Shown: piece by piece, positions 56,890-64,000 of the stretch | How positions within the stretch are numbered: position 1 is the first letter of the stretch | How the letters are laid out: each line of letters begins with the position of its first letter | Origin: Diphasiastrum complanatum | Taxonomy: Eukaryota; Streptophyta; Lycopodiopsida; Lycopodiales; Lycopodiaceae | NCBI GenBank assembly: GCA_029204225.1 | Contig: CM055094.1 | Location: 17,536,402 to 17,600,401 of the forward strand | Direction: 5' to 3' | DNA: 64,000 nucleotides | Made by a program: the position numbers and the translations under genes | The notes under the pieces: generated by a model | The model's database searches: none | The model's input: the letters and a program-made list of their open reading frames with translations, nothing else | Told to the model about the DNA's origin: nothing

Positions 56890-57440
56890 CCTTTTTAAAC
56901 CAATCCTTAGTTGCCACGTGGCAGGTGCAAGCAAAATCAGCACTAACAAAATTTGAGACCAATCCGATGCTACCACGTGACAGACGTAGGCAAAATCTGC
57001 ACTATTTTTTTTTTTAAAAAACAGGTGACTATTCTGCTTTTTAATCTATTCAGAAATGGGCAGAATAGTCACCAAAAAATCCATTAAGGTCAAGGACTCG
57101 TTAGAATTTTTCCTAAGGTGCTAGCTCTCCAATACTAGATGAGCCAGTCCTTCACATGTGAGTGGTTTAAAGGTTTAGGTTTCTAGTTTTACTCCACTCA
57201 GCTGCACAAAAAGGAGGGCATGTGAAAAACAAAATCAATGTAGTGCCTCAGAAAGGCTAGATGGCCCAGTTTTTCTTCAGGGCTGTCAAAACTTAAGTAG
57301 TCTTCAAAGGAAACAAAACTACCTCCCAGAGCGGAATCCATGCACCTATGTTTTTTTCATTTCAAGATTTTTGACATGTACCTTCCGAAAGGTCCATGTA
57401 AAAAAAAAATTAGGGCAAAAAAAAATGAAAAAAAGAAGTA

Positions 57441-57560
57441 AAAGCTGTTTTCACGTTAGGAAAGTCCACCTCCTCAGCCCTTCTGCCATCAGAAGGGCCT
57501 TCCGCATAGGACAACCGCCCTTAGCAGGAGGCCCTTCCCTGCTGGAAGGGCGGGCCACAA
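57441..57560. repeat. Second hairpin cluster, GCCCTTCYG/AAGGGC type
   Basis: GCCCTTCTG/CAGAAGGGC (57477-57485, 57490-57498; loop CCAT) and GCCCTTCC/GGAAGGGC (57531-57538, 57544-57551; loop CTGCT). It is preceded by AAGCTGTTTTC, as is the cluster at 56776. The position in unit 2 differs from the first cluster. Confidence 0.85.
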
Positions 57561-57720
57561 AGGCCATCCCCTTCCCCCGCCCTTGAATCTGCATTGGCTG
57601 GACTCTAGGTGTTAGTAAAATGTTTTCAGTCCAAGTTCCAACCTTATAAAAAAGATACAACATTTCAACAGCAGCAGTAAAGTACTGGAATAAAACCTAT
57701 ATATTTGAAATGTATGACTA

Positions 57721-58463
57721 AAACTAGTGCATTTTTCGCGCACAAAAACTGCAAACTTTGAAACCAATGGCTGAAATCATAACCTCAACAATCTGTAAGA
57801 CTTTATCGGTTTTTCCTAAGCACCTAGCTGGAGCCGAGAGGAAGTGAACTTCAGACAAACATTCAATGTCTTGTCAAAAGGACACCTTTGAACTATGAAT
57901 GATAACTAAGAACCAGCCTATGTAGAAAAGTTCCAAGCCAAACTTTCAACACTTGAATCACAGTGCTAAAGTTCTAGAAACTAATATATGAAATGCTGAT
58001 TAGAAGACTTGACCTGCCCCATGTTTGAGGACTGCTCTGAACTCATGAAGTATGGAATGGGCAAGAACATATCCAGATTGGAATTACAAAAAGGCTATAG
58101 TTTTTATTCTTGGCAGCAATTAATCGTTAGCATAAGTATGTACATCATGTGGAAACTGTCTGCATGACTGCCAACCAGCACTTCAATCTAAAGAATAGGT
58201 AGCAGAGCTAACAAAATGAGCTGAATCAGAGATAAAAAGCTAGGAAGGCACATCTTCCCATTATCAAAGAGGGGAAGGAGCAATGAAATGGATCTGGTCG
58301 CTTATTCTAGTGTGTCTATCCACCCTACACCTAGTAAATGAACTACCAGTGCAGAGAAAAATTAGCCGCTTGAAAGCAGCATTTATGGAATTAGGTCACT
58401 CTTTCTACAGTGAACTCAACAGTTTTACATCCAATAGCAGGAGCACCAATGCAGAGCAGAAGT
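57721..58463 (-). other. 3' flank and possible 3' UTR of the DUF604 gene
   Basis: No other gene seen. On the - strand a possible polyadenylation signal AATAAAAAC lies near 58096-58103, about 360 bases after the stop. Confidence 0.4.
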
Positions 58464-58559
58464 TTATGCAACCAATTCGCCCTCTCTGCAGATTCTAACT
58501 TGAATATATATATTTTTTCTATTAGACTTCAAAATTTTACAGCACTGCCGCCTTGGTGC
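58464..58559 (-). CDS. Terminal exon of the DUF604 gene
   Basis: 31 codons plus TAA, preceded by CTGCAG at the acceptor. It reads APRRQCCKILKSNRKNIY then IQVRICREGELVA. The CC pair and IRxC(R/K)E end are the usual C-terminus of DUF604 proteins. It is too short for simple ORF finding. Confidence 0.88.
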   Translation of the reverse strand, partial: APRRQCCKILKSNRKNIYIQVRICREGELVA

Positions 58560-61500
58560 CTGCAGAACAAATCACAGCACAGGACAATTATATAATGAGT
58601 CACAGTGGCCTTGAAATTATACTTAGAAAGAAAGCAAAAACATTTTGTTATCAGTTGAGAAATTTTTTTGTTCTTGCTCTGTAAGACAAGCACAGAAACT
58701 GTCTTGCCTTGAATTCTTCGGCATCCCTAGTTAAAACACAGTTCTGAAAGGCTAACTGTCTTTCACAAATCATTCCTTACATGCAAACAAATCTGCATTG
58801 CTAACATCATGCATCTCCTTTGGTGATTTGATCCGTTCTGTGCTTATCGAGTGTATTAACAGAAATTGGAAAATATTTGAAACAATGTGATGGAATTTAT
58901 TTCAGATTGAGCTATTTTTGTACCTGGTGCCAGGATTCATCTGTTTTCTCCTTGAGTACATGTATCCACTGAAGACCAGCTGGGGAGGCCATCTTCCACT
59001 TGCAACTACCTCTCCTTTTGCTTTCCCTGACATAAAGGCTTTCACTTTGATTATCCCCTCGGCTGCTGACATTTTTCATGTGGAACACCACTGGTTGCTC
59101 ACAAGGAGACAGAGAGACTGGCCTACTGCTAAAGGGATAAGCAGTTTCCTCAGTGGTTCTGTACCAGCTGATGAAGGTTCTCGTTGGCAATTCCAAAAAT
59201 CTCGGAGAATGCAAACCTCTATAGACCTGTGCTGCATACCCCCAAGAAACAGAAATGGACCAATTACGCCAGTTATCATAGCAGAATGATTGCTGCAGCA
59301 TGCCAGCAGGATCAACTTTAATGGATTTTTTCAGATGTTTCAATGCTTGCAATCTCTTCATATTTGGAAAGACGGGATCAATTATGTCAAGGTGGTGTAT
59401 GGATACAAGTGGAGTCACTGGGTGAGCCATCAACAACCCAGAGGCATCACCATAAACGTCAAACTGCAAAAGCCCACAGAGCTGATCAAAAAAGGTGGCC
59501 TTCTTGAAGATATTCTAGAGTAACAATCATGAGCAACACAACTCTTGCTGGAACTAAACTACAATTTGAATAAGAGTAACAAGCAGTGCTCATGAAGAAC
59601 TGGCAAATTGTTACAAGCAACCACTCTTTTTAACCAGTTGATCTTGAAATGAGCAGGAAAGGAAAAGTCTGAAAACCAGCTAGATATGCAAGGCAACTTA
59701 CCTGCTTAGTAAAGAATGGGAGGAAATTTTGACAATAGGTACTTGGAGTTTAAGGAAGTGCTAGCATTCACTTTGACGTAAATCCTTGACTTTCAATTAA
59801 GTACCTACCTTTCAGACTGACCTTCTAGATAGAAATGCTGCACATATATAGTCCTATTTTACCAAAGGTTTTGACAAACTTCATCCACAAATCTTCAAAT
59901 ATTAGTTTGCCATGACACGTCGGAAAATTAATTTATCATCTCTACCTTTCACATTGATTTTCTAGTTAAATCTCATTATGCAGATTGCAAGTGCACGTCT
60001 GAACTTGAATAGAAATAAGCCAACTTTTTCTTCTTTTTATCTCGTGGACTCGACTGCTTCCTTCACTAATTGACTAGAGACAATGTGAACATTATTCACA
60101 TAATTGACTAGGGACAAATCTGACAATTATTTACATATTTACATTGATTCCTAACGACATTTCAAATTCTGGCACACCATGGTCCATGTAGTAAGGTCAT
60201 TGTGTCTTTTCACAACGGAGCACTAAGAAGTTTTAAGCTGACAAAGTTTGAGAATTTCCATATTTTTTAATGTTTGCATCTTCGACAAAGCAAAAATTTC
60301 CGAAGTGGTAAGTGCCCGGAAACATATTCATCGATGATCAAGAACTGGCAAAGTCCATTATCCAACCAGTTGTCGGATTTCGCTGACCAATTTTGTAAGT
60401 GGCAGAAAGTTAAGACCGTTTGACAATGAGAAGGATTTAGCTGTTATTAGTCAAACTTTACGAAATTCATGCAAGTTGGAAGTCTGGGAATGAATTAACG
60501 GGTCAGGTTGAGAAGCGGGCTGCGGGAGGAAAACAACCAATTTTCAGAAAGAAAACGTGAGAACACCACTGCTAGGGATCCTTGGACAGAGCAGGCCAGC
60601 TTTGAAAGTTGGAAGGAACATGCAAAAGAAAAAGCGAAAGGAACTTAAAAGAATATACTAGCTAGACCTGGCTTGATTAATCCTATAAAACATGACAGAC
60701 TAATTCACCAAATTAAACTGGTATCTGTTCATGAACATGTACTCTAAGAAGGAAAGTGATACAGGATTGAGCTAATTGCAAAACTAGAGAGCAAAACCAG
60801 AAAAAAGAGAATGGTGAAGGGCAGCGAATAGCCTAGCCGTACTTGGTGAAAACCAGCTTCTTTGGTAAGAGGCACGCCCAACTCGGCCATGCAAGCCTGC
60901 AATCTGTCATCACTCCCAAAAAGTTGAGAGTATCTTTGAAGACACTTGTCCTGGATTCTTTCCAGAGCTTTGGCGAGAGGGTAGCTGATGGCAAATCCCC
61001 CACCTCCATACGCCATATTGTATGAAAAGTGTATATTCTGAGTATGGCTTTCTGAGTTTGATCCAATGTAATAGTATCGGCTGTGGTTGTATTTAGAGAG
61101 AACTTTTACTAAGTTTTCTGGAATGAAGACTGTGTCATCATCTCCCATCACAAACCAGTGCACATCTGGTAGATGGAGGCGGAAAGTCTCGGATACAATG
61201 CGAGAGATGCGAATGGCGGATCGGCTGCCTCTGGGATTGGTGTAGCTGAAGTTGGAAGTGGGGGAAGAGATTTTGATGGGTGGCATGGAAGGTGAGGAGT
61301 TCATGGGCTTGTCCAGCCACACAAAGCCTCGCATTTGTGCTGGCCTCCACCATAGCTTCACATACTCCTTGCGGCTTGCCCACAGCTTCGATGATGCAGC
61401 AATTCCAAAAACGATGTGCGCGAGATCTGTTGGGTAGGGGAAGAATGTTTTGCTTGCAGCAACAGGAACTAGAGCTTGATTCAAGCTTGGACGAGCAATG

Positions 61501-61853
61501 ACGCGTTGACTGGAAGAAGAGAGCAGCAGCGACGTAGTAGTTAAGGCAGAATTGGATGTGGGTTTGGGGCTGCAGCCTCCTCCAATGCAATGGAGGGAGA
61601 AGGAAGGGCATGGAAGGCTGGTGAATCCGAGGAGCAGGACAGAAAAAAAGGAGCAGGCGAAGGCAGCCATGATTCCCAGCGATAATCTGGTGATCCCAGC
61701 TGCTCCAGCAAGCTGCTCAGCTGCAGATTGGTTGCCTGAACCCCCCAGTGCCCACGCCTTCCCGTTCGCCATCCCCGCCTCAACTACAGCTCCATCCAAT
61801 GCATCTGCATGCTTCCTCTTCTTGCTCTCAGAAAATATAAAGAACACACTCAT
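58464..61853 (-). CDS. DUF604 family (Fringe-like, GT31-type) glycosyltransferase, three exons
   Basis: Exons on the - strand: 61853-60843, 59463-58924, 58559-58464; introns of 1379 and 364 bp are GT-AG and both phase 0 (FHQ|FDVYGD and WHQ|APRRQCC). The product is 548 residues. ATG 61853 is the first start after an in-frame TGA 12 bases upstream. Residues 1-56 are a cytosolic tail; about 57-80 is one membrane segment (LGIMAAFACSFFSVLLLGF), so a type II Golgi protein is likely. The DUF604/galactosyltransferase region starts near 140 with TDLAHIVFGIAASSKLW and RKEYVKLWW, then the DxD-type metal site WFVMGDDDTVF (residues 233-243), YGGGGFAISYPLAKAL and FGSDDRLQACMAELGV. The C-terminal half has SIHHLDIIDPVFPN, CYDNWRNWSISVSWGYA, then CKWKMASP and the Cys-rich end RQCCKIL...VRICREGE. 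The family is predicted to transfer a sugar in the Golgi; donor and acceptor are not known. All expected parts are present, so it looks functional. Confidence 0.93.
59464..60842 (-). other. Intron 1 of the DUF604 gene
   Basis: Donor CAA|GTACGG at 60842, acceptor TTTTGCAG|TTT at 59464. AT-rich, no inserted gene recognised. Confidence 0.85.
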
Positions 61854-62450
61854 GATTTCCTCTCACAGAACCGACTCAGTTCCTACTCATTCTTCTGCAT
61901 ATATCACCTTTTGGAGATTAGACACAGAGGCACATTGTTTAAGCAAAGCTTCCTTAGCTCAGCTGGATCAAACACGCCTTACTTTGAGCTCCTCCATTGC
62001 GATCCAAATCTGGACGGAGAATATATGCGAGGAGTACACTTGGTAGCTTGAGCAACCACGCTTCCTAGAGGAAAGCTAGAGACATAGTTTACATCCTTTA
62101 CCAGAATCTCTTTTTGGTTAAGCTACAGTTTGATGATGCAAAGTGGGTCCAGAACTCTTCTTTGGAGGAGGCAAATCATCTGTAGTGGACCTCACCACAC
62201 CTCCACCTCACCTCTCCCTCAAAAATAAAAAGGAAAGTAGTTAGAATAGTTGATGTGAGCGTGTTTTTTGTTGTGGGGAGGGGGGTGGGGTTGTGGTTGG
62301 GGGTGATTATGCTGTGTATGGGCTTTATATTCTAGCAGCAATAAGCAATTTTGGGTGAAGGAAAGATTTTGGTGTGTATTGTTGTGCAGCAGAAGGGATG
62401 GATGATGGAGATGGTGTGAGAGAGATCTCAGAAGGAAGGAGATCAATGAT
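61854..62450 (-). promoter_or_regulatory. 5' leader and proximal promoter of the DUF604 gene
   Basis: There is no other gene here. A TATA-like AGAATATAAAGCCC is at about 62325-62338 on the - strand, some 475 bases before the ATG. On the + strand a G-rich block at 62275-62303 has four G-runs of at least four (loops 1, 1 and 8) and could form a G-quadruplex on the template strand. The transcript start is not known. Confidence 0.4.
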
Positions 62451-62940
62451 TTAGTCTCAAAAAGGTTGCATTGAAAAGATATTGTCCTTTCTTCTCAGAA
62501 AAGAAAACAAAACCTTTAGTGGGCAGCAAGATTTAAGTAAGACCCAAACCACTTGCAGCAGCAGCAGCACTGCCTGCCTGCTGCTACTGCTGACAAATCC
62601 CAGGAGGTGATTGAGACACAACATAAAATCACAAGCTTCAACCTGGCTCATTTGCAGCTCACACTGTAAGTTGCCATCGAAGTGGGGAGCTGGATTTGCA
62701 CTTGCAGATGAGCTAACCCAACAAAAAAAAAGCAAAAATTTGGAGGAACAAAAAGTATTGCAGATCTAGTATGGGGGAATTGGAGCATCAGATCAAACCC
62801 TAACAAAATTTAAAGCTGGTTAGGAAGAAGAATGTTTCATGTTTCAAGAGCAAAAAAGCAAAATTTAACAAATGCCTTAACAGTTAAGTCTGACTAATCC
62901 TTGAGAAGAACCCATAATTAAATTTAGCCGCCCTCATGTC
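62451..62940. other. Upstream sequence with GCA-repeat, nothing else recognised
   Basis: Contains GCAGCAGCAGCAGCACTGC near 62557 and its partial complement CTGCTGCTACTGCTG (62578-62592), a possible hairpin. The - strand frame 62457-62735 has no known motif. Confidence 0.4.
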
Positions 62941-62984
62941 GGTGATGGATCTGGCTCTCCAAGGTCGGATTTTTCTTCACACGT

Positions 62985-63430
62985 TCAGATTCTGCCACGT
63001 GTCTAAGCTGGACCGTCGATATAGCTCCAGGTTCTAGCCGGGACGCGTGTCAAGCATCCAAGCGTGGGATTCGAGATTCAATAAGGCCTTGTAAGCTGAA
63101 CCCGACCGCCCATCTTTTAATGTGCCCGGACGATGTTAACCCCGCCACCGTTTGGATTCTTCCAGATTTTGCCACGTGTCTCAGATCAGCCGTTAAAATT
63201 TCTCCAAGTGGCGATGTGACGCGTGGCAAGCATCGAAGTGGGCGGAGGAGTAAAGTACGCCATAAATGCACAAGACGAAGGAGGATGTCCGAGACGAAGC
63301 GGGGCCCACCGACGGCACGCAAAGAAACTACAAACAATTTTCCGCGCTCCCACTCAGATACAGCCACGCGTCCACACTGCCACTTGGAGAAAATCCCACG
63401 GCTTGATACGAGAGCGTGGCAAGGGCCGAT
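62985..63430. promoter_or_regulatory. Three-copy G-box/ABRE plus ACGCGTG module
   Basis: Unit 1: GCCACGTGTC (CACGTG at 62996) and GACGCGTGTCAAGCAT (GCGTG at 63045). Unit 2: GCCACGTGTC (63173) and GACGCGTGGCAAGCAT (63221). Unit 3: GCCACGCGTCC (63365) and AGCGTGGCAAGG (63414). The pair spacing is 49, 48 and 49 bp. CACGTGTC matches the ABA-response element/G-box, and ACGCGTGTC the CE3 coupling element, both known bZIP sites. The module is 1.1-1.6 kb upstream of the DUF604 start; it may also serve a gene beyond the right end of the window. Confidence 0.6.
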
Positions 63431-64000
63431 GATCTCCGATAGCATCCAACGGTGGCGGGCTGAAAAATCCAGCGTGCAGATAAATCACGATAGGACCAGT
63501 CCTGGAAAGGGGAGGGCTTAAGGCTTTTTGGCCTGAAGCCAGGAGGGCACGGCCAGGGGGTCACGGGCCTGGCAAAGGGGCCTTTAATAAACAAAGAAAC
63601 TCACATAAAAAGCTGGGTGTCCTTCTTCTTTGGCCCCAACTGTCAACAGCCAAGAAAGAGAGAAAGAGGGGGGGCGGGGGGGGGGGGGGGGGGGGGTGCC
63701 TTACAATTCAGCAGCATCAGGGCTGTACACAAAAGCAACCCAAAAAATCAAATAAAAATATATTACACACACATAGAGGGGGAAAAGTGGTTTGGCTTGC
63801 AACCCACATGGGCCTAGGGGGCTTACCATGTTACCACATGATTGGGTTGTGTTTTGTTGAACTTATGCTATTGTTTGTGTGTCTCTATTTTCGTTTTTCA
63901 AATCCCGTGTTGGGTTTGACAATGAGATGGGGACATACACACATCCTGTGATGTGATTTATTTGAATGTGTAACATAGTATTCGTTGATATTGACAATAT
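63431..64000. other. Right end of the window, no recognised gene
   Basis: Overlapping open frames on both strands at 63050-63594 look like side effects of higher GC content. The last 300 bases have simple TG/CA-rich sequence. A gene starting beyond 64000 cannot be judged. Confidence 0.4.
63668..63696. repeat. Poly-G tract
   Basis: GGGGGGG C, then 21 G. Strong G-quadruplex potential, or a sequencing/assembly artefact. Confidence 0.85.

Larger units (their letters stand above)
53590..57720. repeat. Diverged tandem segmental duplication (two units)
   Basis: Unit 1 (53590-56320) and unit 2 (56335-57720) share, in order: TCTTCTTGTGGTCCTTG (53593, 56345), GAGAAGTCAC (55254, 56520), ACCTCAAATGAGA (55348, 56611), GGTTTAGGTTTCTAG (56042, 57174), AGGCTAGATGGCCC (56122, 57254), GTGTTAGTA (56198, 57609) and TTGCATTTTTC (56311, 57729). 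Unit 1 has an extra 1.4 kb (53730-55240) and each unit has its own foldback insertions. No gene was recognised. Confidence 0.8.

Noticed and set aside
58283-58595. Plus-strand ORFs near 58.3-58.6 kb
   Set aside because: They lie across the terminal exon and 3' flank of the DUF604 gene and have no motif.
61138-61611. 157-codon minus-strand ORF and overlapping plus-strand ORFs
   Set aside because: They are other frames of DUF604 exon 1, whose own frame carries the family motifs.
63050-63594. Overlapping ORFs on both strands as genes
   Set aside because: No domain, mutually antisense frames in a locally GC-rich repeat that looks like a regulatory array.
63668-63696. Poly-G tract as a biological signal
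   Set aside because: Long G runs are prone to sequencing and assembly error; kept only as a repeat.

Overview
The window is nuclear DNA from a land plant. The evidence is plant-type Ty1/copia and Ty3/gypsy LTR retrotransposons with initiator-Met or TGGCGCC-type primer-binding sites, GT-AG introns, and one plant-specific DUF604 glycosyltransferase gene. The sequence is AT-rich and most of it is nested, broken transposable elements, as in large fern, gymnosperm or TE-rich angiosperm genomes. The exact group cannot be fixed from the sequence alone. There is no sign of bacterial, viral or organellar origin.

Layout. 1-3.3 kb: AT-rich intergenic DNA with a dispersed repeat and hairpins. 3.3-9.9 kb: a decayed Ty3/gypsy element (gag, protease, RT, RNase H, integrase, + strand). 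11.44-16.69 kb: a copia element on the - strand with both LTRs and a 5-bp target duplication (TTGTT), an open RT/RNase H frame, but no integrase core. 17.8-20.4 kb: two unusual relics, a C-terminal piece of a DDE-like transposase (- strand) and a DUF7869-like gene (+ strand). 21.1-22.9 kb: LTR, primer-binding site and leader of a gypsy element. 22.9-31.75 kb: a copia complex (family A) with an internal inversion that splits one LTR in two, plus an inserted copia element of a second family (B). 31.77-32.88 kb: a third LTR family (C). 33-36.8 kb: SINE relic, a small MGxC-type gene, unassigned coding-like sequence and microsatellites. 36.87-40.2 kb: LTR family D with two tandemly duplicated ORFs, and an A-like LTR. 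40.2-41.6 kb: gypsy integrase piece and a hairpin-forming minisatellite. 42-47.4 kb: a second gypsy relic (gag, two protease-like domains). 47.6-49.6 kb: an intron-containing DDE-like transposase relic. 50.2-51.9 kb: gypsy RNase H-integrase (- strand). 51.95-52.5 kb: a very short tRNA-derived SINE with a 15-bp target duplication, inserted at the edge of a B-family LTR. 53.6-57.7 kb: a diverged tandem segmental duplication carrying foldback elements, including a 32-bp perfect palindrome.

58.46-61.85 kb (- strand): the clearest host gene. It has three exons and encodes a predicted 548-residue type II membrane DUF604 glycosyltransferase. Its terminal exon (31 codons) is too short to appear as an ORF but is clear from splice sites and family-like sequence. 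62.9-63.5 kb upstream of it holds three copies of a G-box/ABRE plus ACGCGTG module with constant 48-49 bp spacing.

How it fits together: almost all the sequence is retrotransposon debris inserted into older debris. Only the DUF604 gene, and less surely the 73-residue MGxC ORF, look like working host genes. The most novel items are the DDE-like/DUF7869-like relics, the inversion-split LTR, and the strong foldback structures. Positions of decayed elements are approximate. No alignment or database search was run.
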